From NCBI GenBank assembly GCA_023228995.1, contig JALOAD010000011.1:16845-80844 (forward strand): a stretch of DNA of 64,000 nucleotides, given 5' to 3'. A model generated the notes under the pieces. It ran no database searches, had not been told where the DNA came from, and worked only from the letters and a program-made list of their open reading frames with translations. Each line of letters begins with the position of its first letter. Within the stretch, counting starts at the first letter, position 1. The position numbers and the translations under genes are program-made. Positions 51,630-60,342 of the stretch are shown one piece after another. Origin of the DNA: Candidatus Muiribacterium halophilum (lineage in GTDB: Bacteria > Muiribacteriota > Muiribacteriia > Muiribacteriales > Muiribacteriaceae).

Positions 51630-52948
51630 AATATTTTCCCTTTATTTAAAATATTATGCGGATCAAATACTTTTTTTACACTTTGCATAATATCAACATT
51701 TTTTTGACCAATTTCTTTAATCATAAGTTCTCTTTTATATTTTCCAATACCATGTTCACCAGAAATTGTACCACCATTTGAAATAACATATTCAGAAATT
51801 TTATAAATGATTTTTTCAATATGCCTTTTTTCTTCATCATTTTCATAAACAGAAGAAAAATGTATATTTCCATCAATTATATGACCAAAATTGCAGAAAA
51901 ATATATTGTTTTTATTACATATTTCCTCTGTAAACCTTATAAAATCAGGTATTTTTGAGTAAAGTAAAACAAAATCCTCTGAAAAAACATTTGGTTTAAC
52001 TTTTTCAAGTTCAGTGCGAAGTCTTTTTCTACCTTTCCATAAATTATGACTAACTTCTTCATTGTCAGAAATAATATAATCCCAACCTTGTGCTAATTTT
52101 TTAAATTTTTTTAAATCATTTTCAAGATTTTCATAAGAATATGAATCAATTTCAAGTAAAAGAACACATCCATTATTTTTATGTTCACAAGGTAAATATT
52201 CTTTTATTACATTTAATGTATAACTATCCATAAATTCAGCATTAGATGGAATTATACTGTTTTTCATAAGTTTTAAAAATCCAGCAACAAGAATATCCAT
52301 ACTTTCAAAATTTATATATATAGAAGTTTTTACAATATTTCCAGGAATAAGTTTGAAACTAGCTTCAGTAATAATTCCAAGAGTACCTTCACTACCAGTT
52401 AACAATCTTACAAAATCATAACCTGTAACCCATTTAAAAGTCTCACAACCTGTTGTAATTATATTACCTTTACCATCAACAAAAGTTATTTTTATAACAT
52501 AATCTCGAAAGGTTCCATATTTATAACCTCGCATACCGCCTGCTGAACATGCAAGATTACCACCTATAGATGAAATATCAGCACTCGCAGGATCTGGAGG
52601 AAAGAACAAACCTTTTTCTTCACATTTTTGTTGAAAATAAAGAGTATTTACACCACATTGAGCTCTTCCTATAAAATCATGCTCTAAAATCTCCACTTTA
52701 TCCATCTTTTGAAGACTAATTACAAATTCTTCAGAGTCTTGGGGAATTGCTCCGCCATTAACGCCCGAACCAGCTCCCCATATACTTATATTAAAATTAT
52801 CATTTAAAGATTTCTTTACTATTTCTGAAACTTCTAAAGTAGTTTTAGGAAAAAAAACTCCTTTAGGAATAACAGCTTTACAGCTTGATTTATCTTTTGA
52901 ATATTGTTTTCTAATTTCAATATCATATATACATTCAATAGCACACAT
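51626..52948 (-). CDS. FAD-linked oxidase (GlcD/D-lactate dehydrogenase type)
   Basis: A 440-residue flavoprotein of the FAD-binding type 4 (vanillyl-alcohol oxidase) family. The ATG at 52948 follows GAGG; the longer frame starts GTG. FAD-binding blocks are IWGAGSGVNGGAIPQ, SIGGNLACSAGGMRGYKYGT and LTGSEGTLGIITEASFKLIP. The C-terminal oxidase domain ends NFGHIIDGNIHFSSVY and GGTISGEHGIGKYKRELM, the usual metal/substrate region. It would oxidise a 2-hydroxyacid (glycolate or D-lactate); which one is not evident. No GlcF-type iron-sulfur partner is adjacent. It overlaps the 5'-nucleotidase start. Confidence 0.9.
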   Translation of the reverse strand: MCAIECIYDIEIRKQYSKDKSSCKAVIPKGVFFPKTTLEVSEIVKKSLNDNFNISIWGAGSGVNGGAIPQDSEEFVISLQKMDKVEILEHDFIGRAQCGVNTLYFQQKCEEKGLFFPPDPASADISSIGGNLACSAGGMRGYKYGTFRDYVIKITFVDGKGNIITTGCETFKWVTGYDFVRLLTGSEGTLGIITEASFKLIPGNIVKTSIYINFESMDILVAGFLKLMKNSIIPSNAEFMDSYTLNVIKEYLPCEHKNNGCVLLLEIDSYSYENLENDLKKFKKLAQGWDYIISDNEEVSHNLWKGRKRLRTELEKVKPNVFSEDFVLLYSKIPDFIRFTEEICNKNNIFFCNFGHIIDGNIHFSSVYENDEEKRHIEKIIYKISEYVISNGGTISGEHGIGKYKRELMIKEIGQKNVDIMQSVKKVFDPHNILNKGKIF

Positions 52949-53224
52949 ACAATACCTCACAATTTAAAATCTGCGAAATAGTGAAATAGTGAATCAAAAT
53001 ATTCATTGAACATTTTTTTGCGAAATGGATTTAAAGCTTCTACCACTTCACACCTTCACCGTTTCACCCTCAACTCTCAACCCTTAACTCTTCAACCTTA
53101 TAAATCTGCGAATAGCGAATAAGTAAATAGTAAAATAGATTTAAAGCTTTTGTTTTCCCTCTTTCACCCGCTTTTAATCTTTTCCCTAACCCCGAACCCC
53201 GAATCCCGGTTCTTACCCCGTAAT
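52949..53224. repeat. Intergenic region with two related repeat copies
   Basis: This 276-bp gap contains two imperfect copies of a unit beginning AAATCTGCGAA(A)TAG and ending GATTTAAAGCTT (about 52967-53037 and 53102-53150). Between them is a stretch of CACC/AACCC-type words resembling the minisatellite at 23296. The phrase CTGCGAATAGCG also occurs near 39774. After the second copy come CCCTAACCCCGAACCCCGAA-like words and a half ATCCCGG site. No ORF was seen. Confidence 0.6.
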
Positions 53225-55801
53225 TTACGGTTCTACCACTATTACTTTATAATTCTCATTAAAATATTTATTAGCAATTTTTTTCACATCTTGTTTTGTA
53301 ATAGCTTTAATTTTTTTAATATATTTTTCAGTAAAATCATAACCCATACCATATATTTCATTTAAAACTATATCTTCACAAACTCCAAGAGTTGATTGCA
53401 TATCACCAGCAAGAGAACCAATTATTTTATTTTTAGATCTTTCAAGCTCATCATCTGAAACAAAATCTTTTTTAATTTTATTAATTTCACTATGAAGCAT
53501 TTTAATAGCAAAATCTCTTTTTTCAGAAGTTGTAGCAATATAATAAACAAAAGTACCTACATCTTTACCAGCAAATGGAAATCCATAAACAGAATAAGCA
53601 AGAGAATGTTTTGATCTAAGTTCTTCAAACAATCTTGAACCAAGCCCACTCATTATATTAGATATTACAGATAAAACAAATCTATCTTCATTATTATTAT
53701 CTGCTCCTTCAAAAGCTAATCTTACAACACTCTGTTTTTTATCAGGCATTTTTTTAACAATAATGCTTTCACCTTTAATTTTTTGAGGAGATAATACAGT
53801 TTTAAATTTAAAATCAGGACCTGTTAATTTATTAAGGTCTTTTATTACAGTATTTTTCATTTTAGAAATATCAAAATCCCCAATTATAGCAATAGTCATA
53901 TTAGAAGGAGTTATAATTTTATTTATAAAATCCTTTAATACAAGTGAATTAATTTTTTCAATACTTTCAAGCGTACCAGTTTTATCCATTTCATAAGGAT
54001 GACCTTTAAACATTTCTTTTCTATATAATTCACCATTTACAAAGTTTATATCTTCAAGCTGTTGCTTAATAGAAGCTTTGATAATTTCAACTTCTTTTTC
54101 AAACTCAACTTTATCAAATCTATTATTAAACATTACATCAACATAAGCATCCCAAATAAGAGAAAAATTTTCTTTAAGACATTTCATATTGACAAATATA
54201 GTGTTATTTCCTGAACTAGCTTTTATACTTGAGCCTGTTTTTCTTTGAATATCAAGCATTTTTTCTTTTGAATATTTTTTTGAAGAACTAATTATCATTT
54301 TAGATAAAAGATTTGAAATACCATTATTATTTTCATCCTCAACAATAACTCCGCCATTAAAACCAGCATTTACAGATATCATAGGAAGTTTTTTATCTTC
54401 TTTAAGTAGTAAAGTAATTCCATTATCTAAAACTATTTTTTCAACTTCAGATTTTTTTGTGATTTTATTATCACTTTTAAAAGTCTGAGCAATTTTTTCA
54501 GTTTTAGGAATGGTATGAACTATTGAAAGATTATTATAACCAAGATATTTTCTTGCAACTCTTATTATATCATCAGGAGTTACATTTGAAATACCTTCAA
54601 GATATTTATTATCAAAATCAAGACTTCCTACATTAACAAAACTTTCAGCTAAAGATTCAGCCTGACTCATAATATCTTCTTTAGAATAAACACTATATGC
54701 TTTAACAAGATTTTTAACTTCATCAAGCTCTTCTTTTGTAACTTTTTCATATTTAAATTTATTTATCTCATCAAGAATTGCAAATTTTAAAGAAGTATAT
54801 TTTTCATCATCAAATATTGCTTTAACCATGAATAATCCAGGGTATTTAGGAGTCCATGAGCTAGAAAAAATCTGATAAGCTAATTTATCTTTTTCAATTA
54901 TTCTTTTATAAAGTCTTGAACTTTTTCCTCCACCTAAAATATTTGAAAGACAATCTAAAGCATAAAGGTCTGGATCGTTAATAGAAACAGTATGATAACC
55001 CATCATCATTTTAGGTATATTAACAGCAGATTCAATCTTTACATATCTTGGAGCCATCTGAACCGGTTCTTTTGGAAGGGACACCGGACCAATTGTTTTT
55101 CTTTCCCATTCACCAAAATATCTTTCAACATCTTTTTTCATTTGTTCTGTATCAAAATCTCCAACAAAAGACACAATAACATTAGAAGGAGAATACATAG
55201 TTTCATAATAAGTAGCAACATCTTCATTTGTAAGTTTCGCAAAAAGTTCTGTATATCCAATCACTGGAATATAATAAGGAAATACCTTGTAACTTGTTTC
55301 CATTAAAGTCCAGTAAATCTGAGAATCAGGATCATCATCCTTCATATTAATCTCTTTAAAAATAACTTTTTGTTCTTTTTGGGCTTCTTCTTTATCAAAA
55401 ACAGAATTTCTTAACATATCAGAAAGAACATCAAGTCCAGTATCTTTATACTCACTTAAAACAGTGTAATGATATACTGTCTTTTCAAAACTAGTATAAG
55501 CATTCATATCAGATCCACCAGCTTTATGTATAATCTGAGGAATTTCACCAGGTCCTCTTTTTTTAGTGCCTTTAAAAAGCATGTGTTCAAAATAATGAGA
55601 TAATCCTGAACCAGTTTTAGGTCCTTCTGTTAAAGAACCAGCTTTTACCCATGCAACCATAGCAATCATAGGAACATTGTGAGTTTCTCTCAATATAACC
55701 GTTAAACCATTATTAAGTTTAAACACACTTTCTTCACCTTCAAAAGCTGAAGAAGAAAAAACAACTCCTAAAACCAATAAAAATAAAAATATTTTTTTCA
55801 T
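53225..55801 (-). CDS. Exported M16 family zinc metalloprotease
   Basis: The ATG at 55801 follows GGGGGAAAA and starts a signal peptide (KKIFLFLLVLGVVFSSSAFE); the product is 858 residues. The M16 zinc site is HYFEHMLFKG (H-x-x-E-H) with the distal Glu in KTVYHYT...KEQKVIFKEINMKDDDP. Two M16 domain pairs are seen; the second (from about residue 430) lacks the H-x-x-E-H site and is the usual inactive, substrate-enclosing half, with the R/Y pair in RLFEELRSKHSLAYSVYG. It is thus a complete, single-chain, exported pitrilysin/YmxG-like protease. A terminator lies right before its ribosome site, separating it from secG. Confidence 0.93.
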   Translation of the reverse strand: MKKIFLFLLVLGVVFSSSAFEGEESVFKLNNGLTVILRETHNVPMIAMVAWVKAGSLTEGPKTGSGLSHYFEHMLFKGTKKRGPGEIPQIIHKAGGSDMNAYTSFEKTVYHYTVLSEYKDTGLDVLSDMLRNSVFDKEEAQKEQKVIFKEINMKDDDPDSQIYWTLMETSYKVFPYYIPVIGYTELFAKLTNEDVATYYETMYSPSNVIVSFVGDFDTEQMKKDVERYFGEWERKTIGPVSLPKEPVQMAPRYVKIESAVNIPKMMMGYHTVSINDPDLYALDCLSNILGGGKSSRLYKRIIEKDKLAYQIFSSSWTPKYPGLFMVKAIFDDEKYTSLKFAILDEINKFKYEKVTKEELDEVKNLVKAYSVYSKEDIMSQAESLAESFVNVGSLDFDNKYLEGISNVTPDDIIRVARKYLGYNNLSIVHTIPKTEKIAQTFKSDNKITKKSEVEKIVLDNGITLLLKEDKKLPMISVNAGFNGGVIVEDENNNGISNLLSKMIISSSKKYSKEKMLDIQRKTGSSIKASSGNNTIFVNMKCLKENFSLIWDAYVDVMFNNRFDKVEFEKEVEIIKASIKQQLEDINFVNGELYRKEMFKGHPYEMDKTGTLESIEKINSLVLKDFINKIITPSNMTIAIIGDFDISKMKNTVIKDLNKLTGPDFKFKTVLSPQKIKGESIIVKKMPDKKQSVVRLAFEGADNNNEDRFVLSVISNIMSGLGSRLFEELRSKHSLAYSVYGFPFAGKDVGTFVYYIATTSEKRDFAIKMLHSEINKIKKDFVSDDELERSKNKIIGSLAGDMQSTLGVCEDIVLNEIYGMGYDFTEKYIKKIKAITKQDVKKIANKYFNENYKVIVVEP

Positions 55802-55810
55802 TTTTCCCCC

Positions 55811-55847
55811 TAATATATAAAAAAAGGGTGGTTTATTCACCACCCTT
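55811..55847 (-). terminator. Rho-independent terminator after secG
   Basis: On the minus strand AAGGGTGGT, a 6-base loop and ACCACCCTT form a perfect 9-bp stem followed by a T run. It ends secG transcripts but lies only a few bases before the M16 peptidase ribosome site (GGGGGAAAA). Confidence 0.9.
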
Positions 55848-55875
55848 CCTATGTTTCAATCCGAATAGTTAATAA

Positions 55876-56178
55876 TTATTTACTCTGACTTTGCGGAACA
55901 GGTGCAATGTTTGAACTACCAGCTCTAAAATTTTGAGTCGCCATATATGTAAGCGTAAATGAAGTAATAATAAAAATAACTGCAAATACAGTAGTGAGCT
56001 TGCCAAAAAAATCAAGACTACCTTTTGCACCAAACATAGTTTGAGCAGCTCCACCACCAAAAGCACCAGATAAACCTTCACCTTTATCAGCTTGAAGAAG
56101 CACTACTATAATTAATCCTAAAGCTATAAGAGTATGAAATCCTAATATTACCCAAGTCAATGTACCAAATTCCATCAA
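55876..56178 (-). CDS. secG: Preprotein translocase subunit SecG
   Basis: SecG is the small subunit of the SecYEG export channel. The 100-residue product (Met1 or Met2) has two membrane helices (about 8-28 and 58-80) around the diagnostic cytosolic loop LLQADKGEGLSGAFGGGAAQ and TMFGAKGSLDFFGKLT. The C-terminal ~20 residues are Gln/Ser/Pro-rich. A strong GGAGGA site precedes it. It follows def-fmt by ~50 bp and is followed by a clear terminator. Confidence 0.95.
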   Translation of the reverse strand: MMEFGTLTWVILGFHTLIALGLIIVVLLQADKGEGLSGAFGGGAAQTMFGAKGSLDFFGKLTTVFAVIFIITSFTLTYMATQNFRAGSSNIAPVPQSQSK

Positions 56179-56229
56179 AATCCTCCACTTGTATATTTTT
56201 AGACATTATAATTTTTTTATATAATATTG

Positions 56230-57165
56230 TCAAAACTCAAAAACAGTATTTTTATTAATAATATCACTTCCATTAGAAAAATCTCTAAAATTCATGACTT
56301 TTTTGCCACTTAACTGAATCTTATCAATAGCAACACTACCATTACCGCAATTTACAACAAAGTAGTCTTTATTTACACTCAAAATACTGCCAGGTTTACC
56401 ATTTGCCTTTTCATCACCTAATGACATTGAAAGTATTTTTAAATAATTATCATCAAAACATGTAAAAGCTCCAGGCCATGGTGTCATAGCTTTATAATGA
56501 TTAATAAGCTCTTCTGAATCAAGACTCCAGTCAATTTTGCCATGTTCTTTTTTTAAAAGAGTTGTATATGTTGCTTGTTTACTATTTTGAACAATAGGTT
56601 TTATTGATTTATCCTTTAATCCTTCAATAGTTTCTATAGTACATCTAGCAGACATCTGCGAAAGTCTATCATGAAGTATGCCAGCATTATCATCTTTATG
56701 TATAGGGCATTCTATTATTTTAAGTATATCTCCTTCATCCATTTTTTCATTCATAAGAATAGAAGTCACACCAGTTTTTCTTGCACCATCTTTTAAAGCA
56801 TTTTGTATAGGAGATGCTCCTCGGTATTCTGGTAAAATAGAACCATGAATATTAATACATCCAAAACAAGGTATATCAAGAATTTCTCTTGGAATTATTT
56901 GTCCATAAGCTATAACAACAATAATATCAGGAGAAAGTTTTTTTAATTCTTCTACAATATTTTTATCTTTTTTAATTTTTTTAGGTTGAAATACAGGAAT
57001 ATTGTTTTTTAAAGCAAATCTTTTAACCGGAGTATTTATTATCTTTTGACCCCGATTTGCAGCTTTATCAGGTTGGGTTATAATAGCTGAAAGAAAATAA
57101 TGCTCAAGTAATTCTTCTAAAGTAGGTATACAATATTCCGGCGTTCCCATAAATACTACATTCAT
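56230..57165 (-). CDS. fmt: Methionyl-tRNA formyltransferase
   Basis: Fmt formylates initiator Met-tRNA using 10-formyl-tetrahydrofolate. The 311-residue length is normal. Blocks: VFMGTPEYCIPTLEELLEHY, the catalytic NIHGSILPEYRGASPIQNAL (with Asn, His and the S-x-L-P-x-x-R-G motif), GVTSILMNEKMDEGDIL with the catalytic Asp, and the C-terminal OB-like domain (ALNPWPGAF-like YKAMTPWPGAFTCF). Its ATG shares a base with the def stop (TAATG). Together they put on and remove the formyl group. Confidence 0.95.
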   Translation of the reverse strand: MNVVFMGTPEYCIPTLEELLEHYFLSAIITQPDKAANRGQKIINTPVKRFALKNNIPVFQPKKIKKDKNIVEELKKLSPDIIVVIAYGQIIPREILDIPCFGCINIHGSILPEYRGASPIQNALKDGARKTGVTSILMNEKMDEGDILKIIECPIHKDDNAGILHDRLSQMSARCTIETIEGLKDKSIKPIVQNSKQATYTTLLKKEHGKIDWSLDSEELINHYKAMTPWPGAFTCFDDNYLKILSMSLGDEKANGKPGSILSVNKDYFVVNCGNGSVAIDKIQLSGKKVMNFRDFSNGSDIINKNTVFEF

Positions 57166-57683
57166 TATTTACTCTCTGGCAAAAATTCTTCAAGAATTAT
57201 GCCTTTTCTGATTTTATCCAATTTCTTTTTTAAAAGTTTTCTTTTAATAAGTGATATATGATCAATAAAAAGCTTTCCATAAAGATGATCACCTTCATGC
57301 TGAAAAACTCTTGCTTCAAGACCATCAAGTGTTTCAACATGTTCTTCACCATTTCTATCCTGATAACTTACTCTAACTTTTTCTGGTCTAACAACTTTTT
57401 CCCAAATTCCAGGAAGAGAAAGACAACCTTCTTCCATTAAATTCTGTTCTTGTGAATGCTCAAGAAATTTTAGATTAAATACATATAAAGGTTCTTCTTC
57501 TTCATTAAAACGAATAACAACTATTTTTTTAGTAATTCCAACTTGAGGTCCAGCAAGACCAAATCCTTTATACAACTTCAATGCTTCAAGCATTTCATCA
57601 GCTATTTTTACTGTTTTTTCATTAACTACAACATCCACGCACTCTTCTCTAAGTACAGGATCTCCAAAATATACTATTTTCAT
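57165..57683 (-). CDS. def: Peptide deformylase
   Basis: Def removes the N-formyl group from new proteins. The three family motifs are present in this 172-residue protein: GFGLAGPQVGI, EEGCLSLPG with the metal Cys, and QHEGDHLYGKLFIDH with the metal His pair and catalytic Glu (H-E-x-D-H). The start is the ATG at 57683 after GGGAG, and the stop overlaps fmt by one base. A C-terminal extension of ~25 charged residues follows, as in many Defs. Confidence 0.96.
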   Translation of the reverse strand: MKIVYFGDPVLREECVDVVVNEKTVKIADEMLEALKLYKGFGLAGPQVGITKKIVVIRFNEEEEPLYVFNLKFLEHSQEQNLMEEGCLSLPGIWEKVVRPEKVRVSYQDRNGEEHVETLDGLEARVFQHEGDHLYGKLFIDHISLIKRKLLKKKLDKIRKGIILEEFLPESK

Positions 57684-57768
57684 CTATAGTATCTCCCTCA
57701 AATTAAATATTAAATCTATTTTACATAAAGTGTCAAAAATTTCAAGTATAGATTATTTTAATTGATTC

Positions 57769-57797
57769 TTGACTAAAAAACTTATGAATTGTATATT
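57769..57797 (+). promoter_or_regulatory. Consensus promoter ending at the EamA start codon
   Basis: TTGACT (57769-57774) and TATATT (57792-57797) are exactly 17 bases apart. The expected transcription start is at 57803-57805, which is the ATG (57804). No ribosome site precedes that ATG. Confidence 0.6.
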
Positions 57798-57803
57798 TTC
57801 ACA

Positions 57804-58676
57804 ATGTATTTAATATATTTTTTTCTATTTCTTAGAATAATAATTAATTCTATAAATTACATAGTTGTAACATATCTATCTCCTGAACTATCTTCTGTTT
57901 CAATAACAATAACTAGAGTTTTTATAACTTCTATATTAATTTTTATATTTTTTAACAAACATATTATATGGAAAAAAAAACATATAATACAATCAATGAT
58001 TTTAGCCTTTTTAGGAGTAATTCTTAATCAAACTCTCTTTATATCAGGCGGTTCTATTACAATTCCAGCACATACTTCAGTAATTTATTCAACAATGCCT
58101 TTACTAATATATATTATTTCACTTTTTTTAAAAGATGAAGAATTTTCATTAAAGAGAATATTTGGAATATTAATTGCTTTTACAGGAATATTTTTAATTT
58201 TATATGAAAAAGGTTTTGATATTAAAGGAAAGTATTTAATTGGTGATATAACAATATTTTTAGGTGCAATATCATTTAGTTTATATACAGTATTTGGAAA
58301 AAGACAAAAAATATTTAAATCACCTACAGTTATGACTTTAAATGCACTTTTTTTTGGCGGAATTTTATATACAATTATTGGATTCCCATTATTTTACAAA
58401 GATTTTTCAATAAAATTATTTGAAATTAAAAATATTTCTATAATATTGTATTTTGCTATATTCACATCAATAATATCGCATATATTATGGAATAAAGTTG
58501 TAAAAGATTTCAATGCATCTTTAGCATCTTTAATACAGAATTTACAGATAATTGTAACAACATTACTTACAATGTATTTATTAGATTTCAAACCAGGAAT
58601 ATTGTTTTTAATAGGTAGTATATTAACTTTTTTAGGAATATTTATAGCATCAAAAATCAAAAAAACATCATTATAA
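57804..58676 (+). CDS. EamA/DMT superfamily transporter
   Basis: The upstream in-frame codon at 57789 is TTG; the ATG at 57804 is preferred, giving 290 residues. It has about ten hydrophobic helices in two EamA repeats: one ends SVIYSTMPLLIYIISLFLKD then EEFSLKRIFGILIAFTGIFL, the other SLIQNLQIIVTTLLTMYLLD. The EamA feature of short loops with Pro/Gly in the middle of helices is seen. Such proteins export amino acids or metabolites; the substrate is unknown. A promoter that would give a leaderless mRNA lies immediately upstream. It stands alone on the plus strand between def and the small HExxH gene. Confidence 0.88.
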   Translation: MYLIYFFLFLRIIINSINYIVVTYLSPELSSVSITITRVFITSILIFIFFNKHIIWKKKHIIQSMILAFLGVILNQTLFISGGSITIPAHTSVIYSTMPLLIYIISLFLKDEEFSLKRIFGILIAFTGIFLILYEKGFDIKGKYLIGDITIFLGAISFSLYTVFGKRQKIFKSPTVMTLNALFFGGILYTIIGFPLFYKDFSIKLFEIKNISIILYFAIFTSIISHILWNKVVKDFNASLASLIQNLQIIVTTLLTMYLLDFKPGILFLIGSILTFLGIFIASKIKKTSL

Positions 58677-58682
58677 ATAAAA

Positions 58683-58703
58683 CAATTGAGCCCTCTGATT
58701 AAA
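58683..58703. repeat. 21-bp inverted copy of 17847-17867
   Basis: CAATTGAGCCCTCTGATTAAA directly follows the EamA stop. It is the exact reverse complement of the left part of the hairpin at 17843-17882, but here only half of that hairpin is present. Confidence 0.75.
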
Positions 58704-58750
58704 CAACACAACTTATAGAAGCAAGAATCTTAAAATATTTTTTGCTTGTT

Positions 58751-59113
58751 TTAAGAAAATTTATAGTAAATATATTTTTCAAATATTCTTGCTGCACTTT
58801 CAGATATAATTTTCATAGAACTTTTTTTAAATTTTTCTTCAAAAAAATGAAAAAGTTCATGTATTATTATTTTTATTTCAAAATCCTTATTTTTAAATTT
58901 TTCATTAATAATAATATTTTTATTGTAATATTTACCATTTTCATTCATTTTTTGGTATATAACACTGATTTTTTCTTCCTTTATAATTTCATCAATAACA
59001 AAACAATCAATATTATTTATTACACTTTTCATATATAAATACGAAATTATATAAATAAAAAAAGGCATTTTTTGCGAAAAAAAATGCCTGTATATAAAAA
59101 TAAATCTAATCAT
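58751..59113 (-). CDS. Small HExxH (putative zinc peptidase-like) protein
   Basis: The longest frame (59113) starts with an ATG overlapping the stop of the 59110 gene as ATGA and gives 120 residues. However, the region coding residues ~9-19 is a strong terminator (59057-59088), so an internal start is likely: Met at 59068 or, more plausibly, at 59032 (MKSVINNID). The core is IIIHELFHFFEEKF, an HExxH zinc site, then ESAARIFEKYI whose Glu may be the third ligand, ~17 residues later. The layout is of a minimal gluzincin domain (like the ImmA/SprT or peptidase MA core), but no named family fits. The gene is short and isolated. Confidence 0.58.
   Translation of the reverse strand: MIRFIFIYRHFFSQKMPFFIYIISYLYMKSVINNIDCFVIDEIIKEEKISVIYQKMNENGKYYNKNIIINEKFKNKDFEIKIIIHELFHFFEEKFKKSSMKIISESAARIFEKYIYYKFS
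59057..59088 (-). terminator. Rho-independent terminator after the 59110 gene
   Basis: GGCATTTTTT and AAAAAATGCC form a perfect 10-bp stem with a 5-base loop (TTCGC), followed by seven T on the minus strand. It would stop transcription from the 59110 gene inside the beginning of the HExxH ORF. Confidence 0.9.
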
Positions 59114-60333
59114 TTCACTTTAAAGCCAGAAGAAAAAGATATTAAATGCTCGGTATTTCCAAATTCATCAACTGTTCTTTTTCTTGAAACAGTAAAATCA
59201 GCTCCTTTACCAGTCACCATATTAAAAGATAATATTGTAAATACATTTTTATTATCCGTAATACTTGCAAAATCACTCCAATCAGCATCTTTGTTAACAT
59301 ATTCCCAACAAACACTTATTCCATTTAATAATTCTTCGTTAAGATTCACTTTTAATTTTAAAGTTGGATGAATATCAAAAGAATTAAATTCTTCAAAATC
59401 TAATTCAAATTCAGCTATATCTAGTAGCTTATACTCTGCTGCAATATTTATACTTTTAACTGATTTCTTTATTGTAGAAAAATACTGTATATCAGCATAT
59501 TTACCACTTTTTTCAATTTCATAAAATTGTGATATCATACCTGGAATATAATCAGAATCATAATTTCTATATTCAATTCTAAATTTAGATCTAAACCCTG
59601 AATCGTATTTTAATCCACTAGCAAAACAATCCCCAAAATGTTTAACTCTTGTGAAATCTTCAAATAAAAGAAGTTTTTTAGAAATTCCTCTAAATAAAGG
59701 TGTTGAAAAATCAACCCCGTAAATTTCAAGTTTATCTGAAGTTAAAGGATTGTTATCAGGATCTTTATCAACTGCAAAACCAGCTCCAATTGTAACATCA
59801 TCAACAGGAACTATAAAAACTCTACCACCAAAAACTTTAACATTATCAATATTGTTTACAAAAAACTCAATACCATCATCAAATTTATTTTTTTTATGAA
59901 AATACAAACCATTTTTCTTAGATTCTTGAGGATATCTAACTTTATTTGAATAATTTCTAACAATACTTCCATTACCAAAAGTAATATCTTCAATAAACCC
60001 AACTCTAATAAACATTCTATCTTTTTTTTGTCTATATTTTATAAAATTAAAATAATCTAAAAATGTACTTTTATCTTCAATAGAGTTTTTTCTAAAATTA
60101 CCATCTTCATCAATAAAAAATTGAAAATCAAGACCAATTCTCCATTCAGCAATTTTAAACTCTGGTTGAACACCAAATCTGTAAAAAGTTTGATTATTTC
60201 CAAAACTATCTTTTAAAAGCTCTATACCATAAAATGTATTCATTGCTGTTAAACTTTTACTCTGACATTCAGAATTTAAATTCAATAAAAAAAGCGACAT
60301 CATACAATATATAAATATTTTTTTTAAATTCAT
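59110..60333 (-). CDS. Exported beta-rich protein, likely outer-membrane barrel
   Basis: A signal peptide (about residues 1-26, KKIFIYCMMSLFLLNLN) leads into ~380 residues of alternating beta strand with many aromatic belts, for example FKIAEWRIGLDFQFFIDEDG, RMFIRVGFIEDITFGNGSIV and SFDIHPTLKLKVNLNEELLN. This pattern is typical of porin-like barrels of 14-18 strands, and the chain ends in an alternating strand (HLISFSSGFKVK). No family is recognised. The ATG follows AGGGGAATA and the gene lies 9 bp after the zinc-ribbon ORF. It supports an outer membrane in this organism, but no BAM gene is in view. Confidence 0.7.
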   Translation of the reverse strand: MNLKKIFIYCMMSLFLLNLNSECQSKSLTAMNTFYGIELLKDSFGNNQTFYRFGVQPEFKIAEWRIGLDFQFFIDEDGNFRKNSIEDKSTFLDYFNFIKYRQKKDRMFIRVGFIEDITFGNGSIVRNYSNKVRYPQESKKNGLYFHKKNKFDDGIEFFVNNIDNVKVFGGRVFIVPVDDVTIGAGFAVDKDPDNNPLTSDKLEIYGVDFSTPLFRGISKKLLLFEDFTRVKHFGDCFASGLKYDSGFRSKFRIEYRNYDSDYIPGMISQFYEIEKSGKYADIQYFSTIKKSVKSINIAAEYKLLDIAEFELDFEEFNSFDIHPTLKLKVNLNEELLNGISVCWEYVNKDADWSDFASITDNKNVFTILSFNMVTGKGADFTVSRKRTVDEFGNTEHLISFSSGFKVK

Positions 60334-60342
60334 ATTATTCCC

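Noticed and set aside
58742-59038. 98-codon plus-strand ORF
   Set aside because: It is antisense to the HExxH frame; composition is Phe/Ile/Tyr as expected from AT-rich antisense, with no ribosome site.
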